Shown: piece after piece, positions 52,385 through 60,352 of the stretch
How positions within the stretch are numbered: the stretch's first letter is position 1
How the letters are laid out: every line of letters starts with the position of its first letter
DNA from: Bacillus gaemokensis
GTDB lineage: Bacteria; Bacillota; Bacilli; Bacillales; Bacillaceae_G
Length of the DNA stretch: 64,000 nt
Direction of reading: 5' to 3'
NCBI RefSeq assembly: GCF_001590835.1
Contig: NZ_LTAQ01000045.1
Coordinates: 10,795 to 74,794 of the forward strand
Made by a program: the position numbers and the translations under genes
The notes under the pieces: generated by a model
What the model saw: the letters and a program-made list of their open reading frames with translations, nothing else
Told to the model about the DNA's origin: nothing
Database searches by the model: none

Positions 52385-52411
52385 ACCATATCCAGCTGGA
52401 TATGGTTTTTT
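52383..52411 (+). terminator. terminator of the RodA-like gene
   Basis: AAACCATATCCAGCTGGATATGGTTTTTTT, a perfect palindrome starting at the stop codon. Confidence 0.92.
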
Positions 52412-52462
52412 TCTATATCTACTTTAGGTATACTAATACAAAACTAAGATGGGGGTTATAAA

Positions 52463-53203
52463 ATGAGATACGATATTATCGGGGATATTCATGGCTGCTT
52501 ACAAGAGTTCCAAGCATTAACAACTAAATTAGGCTATAGTTGGGATAGCGGCCTTCCTATTCACAAAGAAAAACGCCAACTTGCATTTGTCGGAGATATT
52601 ACTGATCGTGGACCCGAATCACTACGCATGATTGAAATTGTTTGGGAACTTGTTATAAACAGACAAGAGGCTTACTATGCCCCAGGAAATCATTGCAATA
52701 AACTATATCGTTTTTTTCTTGGACGCAATGTTACGATTGCCCACGGCCTAGAAACAACAGTTGCAGAATATGAGGCTTTATCACCTAATAAGCAAGAAAT
52801 AATAAAGAAAAAATTTATCGAGCTTTATGAGAAATCTCCACTCTATCACATACTTGATGATAAAAAACTTATTATCTGTCACGCTGGTATTCCAGAAAAT
52901 TATATAGGAAGACAAGATAAGAAAGTTCAGACATTCGTATTATATGGTGATATTACCGGTGAAAAACACCCTGATGGTTCGCCCGTTCGCCGCGACTGGG
53001 CACAGCATTATAATGGAGAGGCTTGGATTATATATGGACATACACCTGTAAATGAGCCACGCTTTGTTAAGCGTACAGTAAATATTGATACAGGTGCTGT
53101 TTTTGGAGGTAAGCTTACTGGATTTCGTTATCCCGAAATAGAAGTTCTTTCTGTCCCTTCTTCCTTACCTTTGGTTCCTGAAAAATTCCGTCCGATTTCA
53201 TAA
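52463..53203 (+). CDS. prpE: bis(5'-nucleosyl)-tetraphosphatase PrpE
   Basis: PrpE is a metallophosphatase of the PPP family that hydrolyses Ap4A-type dinucleotides and is known in B. subtilis for effects on spore germination. The 246-residue protein has [30 protein letters not shown] and ICHAGIP, the conserved metal-binding motifs, and [10 protein letters not shown] with a further histidine. GATGGGGGT precedes ATG 52463. The stop codon TAA (53201-53203) is formed by the first bases of an interspersed repeat. In B. subtilis it lies in the yjbMNOP region, as here. Confidence 0.94.
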   Translation: MRYDIIGDIHGCLQEFQALTTKLGYSWDSGLPIHKEKRQLAFVGDITDRGPESLRMIEIVWELVINRQEAYYAPGNHCNKLYRFFLGRNVTIAHGLETTVAEYEALSPNKQEIIKKKFIELYEKSPLYHILDDKKLIICHAGIPENYIGRQDKKVQTFVLYGDITGEKHPDGSPVRRDWAQHYNGEAWIIYGHTPVNEPRFVKRTVNIDTGAVFGGKLTGFRYPEIEVLSVPSSLPLVPEKFRPIS

Positions 53204-53282
53204 AGTAAAACTTTAATCAGTGGAGGGCTTCTTCATCCCCCACTGATTATTAGCCTTCACCAATCGGGCTTTTACAGGCAGT
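53201..53282 (+). repeat. interspersed repeat copy B (bcr-like), supplying the prpE stop
   Basis: TAAAGTAAAACTTTAATCAG, a GTGGAGGGC/CCCCCAC hairpin, ACTGATTATTAGCC and TTCACCAATCGGGC then TTTTACAGGCAGT. It is the fullest of the four copies. The repeat begins with the three bases that serve as the prpE stop codon. Confidence 0.75.
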
Positions 53283-53341
53283 AATACTCCCTCAAATAGC
53301 TGGATAAATGTATTCTCCCACCAAGCAATTCCCTATCAAAT

Positions 53342-53369
53342 ACTAATTTTCTATTTTTCACATACGATA
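53342..53369 (+). promoter_or_regulatory. sigma-K-like promoter of the YadA/Peptidase_G2 gene
   Basis: AC (53342-53343), 17 bases, then CATACGATA (53361-53369), an exact match to the sigma-K -10 pattern CATANNNTA. It would place the downstream gene in late mother-cell sporulation. Confidence 0.55.
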
Positions 53370-53446
53370 AAGCACTGTAAAAAAAGATACACTTTGTTGC
53401 ATCTTTTATTATTTATGGAGCATATACTGTCGCAGGAGGTGACAAT

Positions 53447-54790
53447 ATGAAGAGAAATTCTTCTAAACAAAAAAGAAATTTCTGCCCCTTATATCAGCCT
53501 ATGTATGGAATTAATAACTGGTGTAGCATACGCGCCGCAGCCATGGAAGTAAAAGAAGAAACCGATACATTCAAAAAAAGTGATATACTTAAACGCCTCA
53601 TAGATAGAAAACCATTAAAATCTAAAAGAAAAAAAGAACATTCATCCAAAAGAAATATATATATATCCGAATCAAAAAACAAGAGAAATAAAGAAAGTGA
53701 AATCATTGCAGTAAAGAAAGAAGAACCAGCACAAATAGAGAATGTAAGTACCCTTAAAAATCAAATTAAGATAACGAAAGAATTAGTACCACCCGAAAAA
53801 ACGATTCCTCCAAAAACACCTTTAAATAAAGCACAGAAATCCACTGGACGGCACGCACACTCAGAAGGTCTTCAAACCAAAGCAGACGGTATTGCATCAC
53901 ATGCTGAAGGACTTCTTACCCAGGCAACGAGCGCTTTTGCGCACGCGGAAGGATCACAAACAAAAGCACTTGGACATAGTTCGCATAGTGAGGGAAGTAA
54001 AACAACAGCAAGCGGGCATTATTCTCATGCCGAAGGAAAAAGTACAATTGCCCTAGGCGATTCTGCACATGCCGAAGGAACAGCAACTGTCGCTGATGGT
54101 TTTTCCTCACATGCCGAAGGAATTCATACATCAACAGCTAGCTTTGCAGGTACTCACATTATGGGACGATTTGGTTCCGCAGAACAACCTTATTCATGGT
54201 TTATCGCTAATGGCACAAATCAATTCATGCCTGGTTTAGGTGCAAAATGGCTTGCACATAATGGGGAAATGTATATTGATGGTGCTTGTTATAACGCAAG
54301 CGGAACTGATTATGCTCAAATGTTTGAAACCGTAGATCGTAAAACTATCGATATCGGGTATTTTGTTACCTTTGATACAGAAGAAAAGATCCGCAAAGCA
54401 AATGCTAATGATTCATTTATATTGGGAGTTTCCAGCGCTACGCCTCTAATTATCGGGAACAGTGCTGCATTAAGTTGGAATAATCGCTATGTAACAGATG
54501 AATGGGGGCAACGTAAATATACGAATTTGAACGTTTCTGCAAAAACAGCAGAGACACAGCCCATCATAAATTCAGCATGGGATCCAAATTGCAAATATAC
54601 ACCGAGACGAGAACGTCCTGAATGGCTTCCTGTCGGATTAGTTGGACAAATATTAGTACGTGATGATGGTACTTGCGAAACACATGGATATTGCCGCCCT
54701 AATGATGAAGGTATCGCTACCAAAACAACAGATGGGTATTTCGTCATCAAACGCAACAGCCCAAACCAAATTTTGATATTATTTCGCTAA
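53447..54790 (+). CDS. YadA-head-repeat / Peptidase_G2 protein, candidate spore-surface protein
   Basis: The 447-residue protein has three parts. Residues 1-135 are basic, Lys-rich and unstructured with no signal peptide. Residues 136 to about 235 are seven 14-residue YadA-type head repeats (HAEGxxTxAxGxxS, starting HAHSEG), a trimeric beta-roll. The rest (about 240-447: FAGTHIMGRFGSAEQPYSW to GYFVIKRNSPNQ) matches Peptidase_G2, the autoproteolytic chaperone domain of phage tail spikes: AQMFETVDRKTIDIGYFV, RRERPEWLPVGLVGQ, VRDDGTCETHGYC. AGGAGGTG precedes ATG 53447. With the sigma-K-like promoter, I infer a trimeric spore appendage or coat protein; phage ancestry of the C-terminus is likely. 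Confidence 0.8.
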   Translation: MKRNSSKQKRNFCPLYQPMYGINNWCSIRAAAMEVKEETDTFKKSDILKRLIDRKPLKSKRKKEHSSKRNIYISESKNKRNKESEIIAVKKEEPAQIENVSTLKNQIKITKELVPPEKTIPPKTPLNKAQKSTGRHAHSEGLQTKADGIASHAEGLLTQATSAFAHAEGSQTKALGHSSHSEGSKTTASGHYSHAEGKSTIALGDSAHAEGTATVADGFSSHAEGIHTSTASFAGTHIMGRFGSAEQPYSWFIANGTNQFMPGLGAKWLAHNGEMYIDGACYNASGTDYAQMFETVDRKTIDIGYFVTFDTEEKIRKANANDSFILGVSSATPLIIGNSAALSWNNRYVTDEWGQRKYTNLNVSAKTAETQPIINSAWDPNCKYTPRRERPEWLPVGLVGQILVRDDGTCETHGYCRPNDEGIATKTTDGYFVIKRNSPNQILILFR

Positions 54791-54827
54791 AAAAACTGTC
54801 CTCTGTAAAAAGAGGACAGTTTTTTTA
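54789..54827 (+). terminator. terminator of the YadA/Peptidase_G2 gene
   Basis: AAAAAACTGTCCTC-TGTAAAAA-GAGGACAGTTTTTTT immediately after the stop codon. Confidence 0.93.
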
Positions 54828-54897
54828 ATTCTAATTTAAATTGAAGAGAGCCTTACTATTCATCTAACTCTGTAACAAGGTACGGATATGACCTCCA

Positions 54898-55797
54898 TTA
54901 ATTCTTAGATAAAACCGCTCTCATGTCATTTGGTATGTCGACAGAAAAGGACATCTGTTTTTCAAAAGTAGGATGATAAAAAGTCAAAGATGCGCTGTGA
55001 AGCGCCTGCCGTTTTATCAAATCTCTTTGACCACCATACAAATCATCCCCAAGCAACGGATGACCTATATGCGCCATATGTACACGAATTTGATGTGTTC
55101 TTCCTGTATCTAGCTGAAGAGCCACACGCGTCTTATTAGGCAACCTATCTATAACCTGAAAATATGTAACTGCCTTTTGACCATCCACACACACAACTCG
55201 TTCAATAATACTATCGCCTTTTCTTCCAATTGGCGCATCAACAGTCCCTGACATTTCTAATAGTTCTCCATGAACAATTGCCTCGTATGTTCGTTTTACT
55301 TGCTTTTGTTGATGCTGCTTTGATAAAAGATGATGAATAAAGCGATTTTTCGCAATCAACATGAGTCCTGAAGTATCACGGTCTAATCTTGTTACAATAT
55401 GTACTGTACTCGCAAGATTTTGTTTATCATAGTGATATAGAAGTGCATTTGCGACACTACCAGTTGGATGTTCCCTCGACGGAATCGTTGACATGTACGG
55501 TTCCTTATTTATTACAAGCACCGCATCATCTTCATATACAATAGACAGTGGAATATTTTCCGGATGGATCCCTTCGCTTCTCTCCTCAATCGGAAAGAAC
55601 ACTCGCAGCTCTTCCTCGGCCTGTAACATGTGCCGAACGTTTGCATGTTCACCATCTACTTCAATTGCTCCGCCATGAAACTTTATATCAGTTAAAGCAG
55701 CTTTAGAAATCCCTTTCGTTTTTAAAAACTCTCGAATAAGCATTCCTTCTTCTGCTTTTGTCATATTCCATATTAATGAAAATCTTTTCAAATCCAT
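54898..55797 (-). CDS. RluA/RluD-type pseudouridine synthase (YjbO-like)
   Basis: The 299-residue protein has an S4-like N-terminus (LIREFLKTKGISKAALTDIKFHGGAIEVDG) and the RluA-family catalytic region HIVTRLDRDTSGLMLIAKN with its catalytic Asp, followed by TGRTHQIRVHMAHIGHPLLGDDLYGG. It isomerises uridines in rRNA or tRNA; the exact site cannot be read from the sequence. It lies nine bases downstream of nadK, as yjbO follows yjbN in B. subtilis, and they are probably co-transcribed. Confidence 0.94.
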   Translation of the reverse strand: MDLKRFSLIWNMTKAEEGMLIREFLKTKGISKAALTDIKFHGGAIEVDGEHANVRHMLQAEEELRVFFPIEERSEGIHPENIPLSIVYEDDAVLVINKEPYMSTIPSREHPTGSVANALLYHYDKQNLASTVHIVTRLDRDTSGLMLIAKNRFIHHLLSKQHQQKQVKRTYEAIVHGELLEMSGTVDAPIGRKGDSIIERVVCVDGQKAVTYFQVIDRLPNKTRVALQLDTGRTHQIRVHMAHIGHPLLGDDLYGGQRDLIKRQALHSASLTFYHPTFEKQMSFSVDIPNDMRAVLSKN

Positions 55798-55806
55798 AAA
55801 CCCTCT

Positions 55807-56604
55807 CTATTCATCCGCAACAAACGAATCGCGAACACGTTTCCAGAATGGGAAAGGACGAAAACGAACGAATCGTACTTTCTCATGTGCAACACGGTAC
55901 TGAATTGATTTCACATCTTGATGAACCATCGTTAAATGATCCACTGTAATTTGCAAATTCATTCCTGCGGTTGGCTTTAAAACACATGTATGGTGCTTTG
56001 GTAAAACGAGCGGTGAACCCACTGTACGGAACACACGGTTATTAATTGATGCCATTTCTGCAATTTGAATCGCTTCAATAGAAGGGTGAATAATCGCCCC
56101 GCCTAGCGCCTTGTTATAAGCTGTACTTCCCGAAGGCGTAGAAATACAAAGACCATCCCCGCGAAATGTTTCAAAATACTCCCCGCGAATTTCCACTTCC
56201 GTTACTAATGTACCTTCCGCGCTTTTTACGGTTGCTTCATTCAATGCTAAGTACTGTGATTCTTTGCTACCATTTACATAGCGGATAATAACTTCTAAAA
56301 GTGGGTATTCCACCACTTGAAACGGTGTCTTAGCAATCGCTATTACAAGTTTTTCGACTTCTGTTGGCAACCAATCTGCATAGAAACCTAAATGCCCAGT
56401 ATGCACACCAACAAATGCCGTCTCATCTAATCGATTATAGTAGCGATGAAACGCATGTAAGAGCGTACCATCTCCTCCAACAGAAATGACAATATCCGGC
56501 TCCATTTCACTCATTGTAAAGCCAAAATCCTGCAAGTACTCCGTCATCGTACTCGCAAGTGCGTTTGATGATTGATCTCCCTTTGACATAATTGCAAATT
56601 TCAT
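55807..56604 (-). CDS. nadK: NAD kinase
   Basis: NadK (YjbN/PpnKA) phosphorylates NAD to NADP. The 265-residue protein has [14 protein letters not shown] (GGDGT at 43-47), [31 protein letters not shown] and [13 protein letters not shown], the standard motifs. Position between the (p)ppGpp synthetase gene and the pseudouridine synthase gene mirrors B. subtilis yjbM-yjbN-yjbO. AAGGGTGTTGGGCG precedes ATG 56604. Confidence 0.96.
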   Translation of the reverse strand: MKFAIMSKGDQSSNALASTMTEYLQDFGFTMSEMEPDIVISVGGDGTLLHAFHRYYNRLDETAFVGVHTGHLGFYADWLPTEVEKLVIAIAKTPFQVVEYPLLEVIIRYVNGSKESQYLALNEATVKSAEGTLVTEVEIRGEYFETFRGDGLCISTPSGSTAYNKALGGAIIHPSIEAIQIAEMASINNRVFRTVGSPLVLPKHHTCVLKPTAGMNLQITVDHLTMVHQDVKSIQYRVAHEKVRFVRFRPFPFWKRVRDSFVADE

Positions 56605-56622
56605 CGCCCAACACCCTTTAGT

Positions 56623-57261
56623 TTATGATTCGGATTCTTTCGCTTCTTGTTTGCGCGAAAAAATCTTTTGTGCTTCTTGAATTTCCAAACGAATGGAAGA
56701 CATCTCTTCATCTAATAAAAATGCCGCTTCTGCTGCACGCTGTAAGCGCACTTTAATATCTTCTGGAAAACGCCCACTATATTTGTAATTTAAAGAATGC
56801 TCAATTGTTGCCCAAAAATTCATCGCTAACGTCCGAATTTGAATTTCAACTAAAACTTTTTTCTCTCCGCGAATTGTTTGAACGGGATAACTAACTACAA
56901 CATGATACGAACGATAGCCGCTCTCTTTCTTTTGCGTTACATAATCCCGCTCTTCTACAATTTCAAAGTCATTCCGTTTCCGAAGATATTCTACAACAGG
57001 TTTAATCTCATCAACGAATTGACACATCATCCGAAGGCCAGCGATATCTTGCATTTCTTCTCCTAGCCGATCTAGCGGTACATTTCGTTTTTCTGCTTTA
57101 TCAATAATACTCGCAACTGATTTTACCCTACCAGTTACAAATTCAATCGGAGAGTGTTCTGTTAACATTGCAAACTGAGCACGCATTCCTTTTAATTTCA
57201 CTTTTAGCTCTGCCACCGCTTGGTGGTACGGCGCTAAAAATTCTTCCCAATTACGATTCAT
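56623..57261 (-). CDS. relQ: small alarmone synthetase RelQ/SasB (YjbM)
   Basis: A single-domain (p)ppGpp synthetase of 212 residues without hydrolase, TGS or ACT domains. HSPIEFVTGRVKSVASIIDKAEKR, DIAGLRMMCQFVDEI (metal-binding), GYRSYHVVVSYPV and EIQIRTLAMNFWATIEHSLNYKY are the RelA/SpoT synthetase signatures. RelQ forms tetramers and raises (p)ppGpp under envelope or other stress. It begins the leftward unit relQ-nadK-yjbO; the gap to nadK is 18 bases. Confidence 0.94.
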   Translation of the reverse strand: MNRNWEEFLAPYHQAVAELKVKLKGMRAQFAMLTEHSPIEFVTGRVKSVASIIDKAEKRNVPLDRLGEEMQDIAGLRMMCQFVDEIKPVVEYLRKRNDFEIVEERDYVTQKKESGYRSYHVVVSYPVQTIRGEKKVLVEIQIRTLAMNFWATIEHSLNYKYSGRFPEDIKVRLQRAAEAAFLLDEEMSSIRLEIQEAQKIFSRKQEAKESES

Positions 57262-57291
57262 TTAAACCACCACCAAAATCAATCCATTTGC

Positions 57292-57663
57292 TTATAGAAA
57301 TACTTTTTCTACAGCTGTCACAAGTTCTTCTCCGTAATTTGCATTACCTTCAATATTCTCAATTAAATACTCTACTTCTTCCTTCAATTGTTCTAACTCA
57401 ATTTCATTATTATTTACACGAACGAACATCGCTTTATCATTCTTCATCGCATCGTGCATTCCTTCCCAGCATGTATGCGGAATACTTACATAAATGAAAG
57501 CTGATTCGTTCTCTAAAATATATAAAAATGATAAATGATCTGAGTCTACAAGTACGTGATTACGTGCTGTTAACTCCTCCACTTGTATTTCAGTATTTTC
57601 CGCACAAAAAATAAGAGCATTTTCTCTTTCTTCTACGCTCTTAACTTGAATTTTATTTTGCAT
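57292..57663 (-). CDS. UPF0738 family protein (YjbL-like)
   Basis: The 123-residue acidic protein has IQVKSVEERENALIFCAENT, HLSFLYILENESAFIYVSIPHTCWEGM and a C-terminal ELEQLKEEVEYLIENIEGNANYG, as in B. subtilis YjbL (UPF0738), function unknown. It lies between relQ and the divergent yjbK gene, in the same relative place as yjbL. GGAGGAGTTAGAGC precedes ATG 57663. Soluble, no signal peptide. Confidence 0.85.
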   Translation of the reverse strand: MQNKIQVKSVEERENALIFCAENTEIQVEELTARNHVLVDSDHLSFLYILENESAFIYVSIPHTCWEGMHDAMKNDKAMFVRVNNNEIELEQLKEEVEYLIENIEGNANYGEELVTAVEKVFL

Positions 57664-57806
57664 GCTCTAACTCCTCCATATCGACTTCCTGTCTTACTTA
57701 GCACTATTATTGTATCATAACATGGACACAAACAAATAAAACATTGAACCAAATTTGTGAAAAAGCGATAATGTCTAAAGAATTATTAAAAAAGGAGACT
57801 CTATTC

Positions 57807-58385
57807 ATGACACAAGAAATTGAAATTGAATTTAAAAATATGGTAACAGAAAAAGAATTTCAAGCATTATGTAATGTATTTTCTATTCAATCATTTGTCA
57901 AACAAGTAAATCATTATTTTGAAACATCTCAGTTCTCTTTAAAAACGGCAGGCTCTGCTCTTCGTATTCGGCATAAAGCTGGAACTTATACATTAACATT
58001 AAAACAACCGGCTACAATTGGATTGCTTGAAACCCATCAATCTTTGACAGAGAAAGAAGCTCTCTTCATGATGGAAACAAATCAGATTATTCCGGGTGCT
58101 GTAGCAAAGCAACTAGATGAATTGCAAATCCCTGTTTCTAATCTAGCTTATATGGGAAGCTTAACAACAGAAAGAGCAGAGACTCCATTTGAAGGCGGCA
58201 TACTTGTATTTGACCATAGCTTCTATTACAATCACAATGATTATGAACTTGAATATGAAGTACAAGATGAACCGGCGGGTAAAGCAGCCTTTACTAAATT
58301 ATTAAACCAACACCACATACCTGTTCGCCATACCCAAAATAAAGTACAGCGCTTTTTCCTTGCCAAACAAAAAGAAGCGAGGTAA
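57807..58385 (+). CDS. CYTH-domain protein (YjbK-like triphosphate phosphatase)
   Basis: CYTH/triphosphate tunnel metalloenzyme family: the EIEIEFK start carries the ExExK motif (Glu6, Glu8, Lys10), and a run of basic residues follows on alternating strands (ALRIRHKAGTYTLTLKQP, NKVQRFFLAKQ). ATG 57807 with AAAAAAGGAGAC is the start; the open frame upstream lacks a ribosome-binding site. The 192-residue product resembles B. subtilis YjbK; inorganic triphosphate is the usual substrate. Its stop codon TAA (58383-58385) comes from an interspersed repeat. Confidence 0.88.
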   Translation: MTQEIEIEFKNMVTEKEFQALCNVFSIQSFVKQVNHYFETSQFSLKTAGSALRIRHKAGTYTLTLKQPATIGLLETHQSLTEKEALFMMETNQIIPGAVAKQLDELQIPVSNLAYMGSLTTERAETPFEGGILVFDHSFYYNHNDYELEYEVQDEPAGKAAFTKLLNQHHIPVRHTQNKVQRFFLAKQKEAR

Positions 58386-58452
58386 AGTGAAACTTCCATC
58401 AGGGAGCGCTTTTCTCGCTGATGGTTAGTTTCACCAATCGGGCACTTACGAA
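58383..58452 (+). repeat. interspersed repeat copy C (bcr-like), supplying the yjbK stop
   Basis: TAAAGTGAAACTTCCATCAG, a shortened GGAGCG/CGCT middle, CTGATGGTTAG and TTTCACCAATCGGGC then ACTTACG. It shares both ends with copy B (53201) while the central hairpin differs. Confidence 0.7.
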
Positions 58453-58586
58453 TCCTTTGTCTTTTTTGAATAAGGATTTGTTCAATACAATAAACAAAAG
58501 ATTGCACGAGAACTATTTAGTTGCTCTTCGTGACAATCCATTGCTACAATAGATATACATTTGATGGAAAAAGGAGTTTATAAAGG

Positions 58587-58985
58587 ATGAGCAAGCAACC
58601 GATGACACCATTTGAAGCAATTGGCGGTGAACAAGGCATTGCAACATTAGTCGATACATTTTATTCCTATGTCAGTAGGCACCCTGACTTGTCTCCCATC
58701 TTCCCTGACGATTTAACAGAAACAGCCAGGAAACAGAAACAATTTCTAACACAGTATTTAGGTGGACCAAATTTATATACAGAAGAACATGGTCACCCTA
58801 TGCTAAGAGCACGCCATCTCCCTTTTGAAATTACACCAAAGCGAGCGAAAGCCTGGTTAGCATGCATGGAGCAAGCTATGGAAGATACAGAAGTACACGG
58901 GCATGTTCGAGAATTTGTTTTTGAACGTTTAGCATTAACTGCACAGCATATGGTTAACACTCCAAATGAAACAGGTGAAGCATAA
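58587..58985 (+). CDS. truncated hemoglobin (group II, trHbO, YjbI)
   Basis: A 132-residue 2-over-2 globin: [48 protein letters not shown] (the proximal-heme His region) and [12 protein letters not shown] are the standard group II signatures. It binds oxygen or nitric oxide with high affinity. The start ATG 58587 follows AAAGGAG; the stop overlaps the next ATG by one base (TAATG), coupling it to spxH as in B. subtilis yjbI-yjbH. Confidence 0.93.
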   Translation: MSKQPMTPFEAIGGEQGIATLVDTFYSYVSRHPDLSPIFPDDLTETARKQKQFLTQYLGGPNLYTEEHGHPMLRARHLPFEITPKRAKAWLACMEQAMEDTEVHGHVREFVFERLALTAQHMVNTPNETGEA

Positions 58986-59878
58986 TGGATAAACAAGAAG
59001 CAAAGCATATGCGCATGCCTTCTCTTTCCAAGTGTGAACATAAATCTGTAGAAGCCTATTTGTTTATCGATCCGCTTTGCAAAGAATGCTGGGAAATCGA
59101 GCCAGTAATCATAAAATTATGGCTTGAATATGGAAAGTATTTTTCAATTCGGCATATATTAACCGGCAAAGTGGAAGGGGCAATCGCCTCCTCACACAAA
59201 TGGAATAAACCTGCTAATATTCGATTTGTGTGGGAAAAAACAACGAGTTTGCACGGATTTTCATGCGATGGCAAAGTACATATGCAAGATGCCTCGTCTA
59301 TACCATATTTGGTTTCTATTGCGATCAAAGCAGCTGAGTTGCAAGGTCGAAAAGCAGGTTCGAAGTTTTTACGAAAACTCCAAGAGTACATTTTTCTTGA
59401 AAATGTATCGAAGCCAAGTGCGGAATTATTACTTAAATGTGCACAGCAAAGTGGTATTGATGTAGAGGAATTTCAAAAAGATTTACATTCGACTAGTGCA
59501 AAAAAAGCATTCCAATGTGATTTGAAATTTACAAACGAAATGCATATTACAGAAATCCCTTCTCTCGTATTCTTTCATGCAAATTCAGATGAAGAAGGCA
59601 TTAAGATTGCAAGAATTTATTCCTATGATGTGTACGTACAACTCTTAAAAGAAATTGTAAAATGTGATATTGATCCAGCACCTTTACCACCACTGGAACA
59701 CTTACTAGAAACGGTCCAATTTATGTCATCAAAGGAAATTGCATTTATCTACGACCGTCCGCAGCAAGAAATAGAATGCGAGCTAAAAAAATTGTCATTA
59801 AAAAGAAAAGTACGAATGATTGAAGTGAAATGTGAACGCTATTGGAAATGGATTGAAAAAGAAAAAGACCTGGTGTAA
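58985..59878 (+). CDS. spxH: ClpXP adaptor SpxH (YjbH)
   Basis: SpxH (YjbH) delivers the disulfide-stress regulator Spx to ClpXP. The 297-residue protein is thioredoxin/DsbA-like with CKEC (Cys32-Cys35) in [13 protein letters not shown], and a C-terminal region for Spx binding. It is coupled to the truncated-hemoglobin gene. [19 protein letters not shown] carries the cis-Pro-like position of the fold. A terminator starts within its last codons. Confidence 0.94.
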   Translation: MDKQEAKHMRMPSLSKCEHKSVEAYLFIDPLCKECWEIEPVIIKLWLEYGKYFSIRHILTGKVEGAIASSHKWNKPANIRFVWEKTTSLHGFSCDGKVHMQDASSIPYLVSIAIKAAELQGRKAGSKFLRKLQEYIFLENVSKPSAELLLKCAQQSGIDVEEFQKDLHSTSAKKAFQCDLKFTNEMHITEIPSLVFFHANSDEEGIKIARIYSYDVYVQLLKEIVKCDIDPAPLPPLEHLLETVQFMSSKEIAFIYDRPQQEIECELKKLSLKRKVRMIEVKCERYWKWIEKEKDLV

Positions 59879-59894
59879 ACACCAGGTCTTTTTC
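59862..59894 (+). terminator. terminator of yjbI-spxH
   Basis: AAAAAGACCTGGTG-TAAAC-ACCAGGTCTTTTTC; the spxH stop codon lies in its loop. Confidence 0.93.
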
Positions 59895-60107
59895 TTTACG
59901 GCTTATAAAAATATTAAAGGGGATGGGAGAAATTTTCACGTTCAAACAAAGGGGTATATGTTTGTATGTGAATTCGTTCACGCTTATTATATTACAAGAT
60001 TCGACGTCAGATGACAACCCTTTTTGTCGAATTTCACACTTTTGTCACATTCTAAACGTTTTCATTCCTGAATAAGCTATAAAAAAAGCTTTTTTAGGAG
60101 GTTTTTT

Positions 60108-60281
60108 ATGAAAAAAACATATATTTTACTTCTTTTTTTTAGTATTTTTATTTCCTTTTTCTTATACGTTCTTTCACTATTACAAGCATTCCCAAAAATT
60201 ATCGCCCTACCGCTTTTATTTATAACCATTTTAATTAGCCTCTCATCTTTCAATCGTAGGAAACGATTCCAAGGCTTCTGA
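60108..60281 (+). CDS. 57-residue two-helix membrane protein
   Basis: A perfect AGGAGG (60096-60101) six bases before ATG 60108 leads a 57-codon frame ending at TGA 60279-60281. The product has two hydrophobic helices (about residues 4-25 and 32-47) and a basic tail, FNRRKRFQGF. It is too short for usual gene calling but has all the marks of a translated gene. It stands alone between spxH and pepF. Function unknown. Confidence 0.7.
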   Translation: MKKTYILLLFFSIFISFFLYVLSLLQAFPKIIALPLLFITILISLSSFNRRKRFQGF

Positions 60282-60313
60282 AATAAAGTGAAAATTCCAT
60301 CAGTAGGGGATGA
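60282..60313 (+). repeat. interspersed repeat copy D (bcr-like), partial
   Basis: AATAAAGTGAAAATTCCATC then AGTAGGGGATG, starting directly after the stop codon of the 57-residue gene. Only the left third of the element is recognisable; the right part has been replaced by the pepF terminator. Confidence 0.5.
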
Positions 60314-60315
60314 AA

Positions 60316-60341
60316 AAGACGAGAATTTTCATTCTCGTCTT
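60316..60341 (-). terminator. terminator of pepF
   Basis: On the - strand AAGACGAGAATGAAAATTCTCGTCTTTTTC, about a dozen bases after the pepF stop. Confidence 0.88.
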
Positions 60342-60352
60342 CTCTTTCCCTA

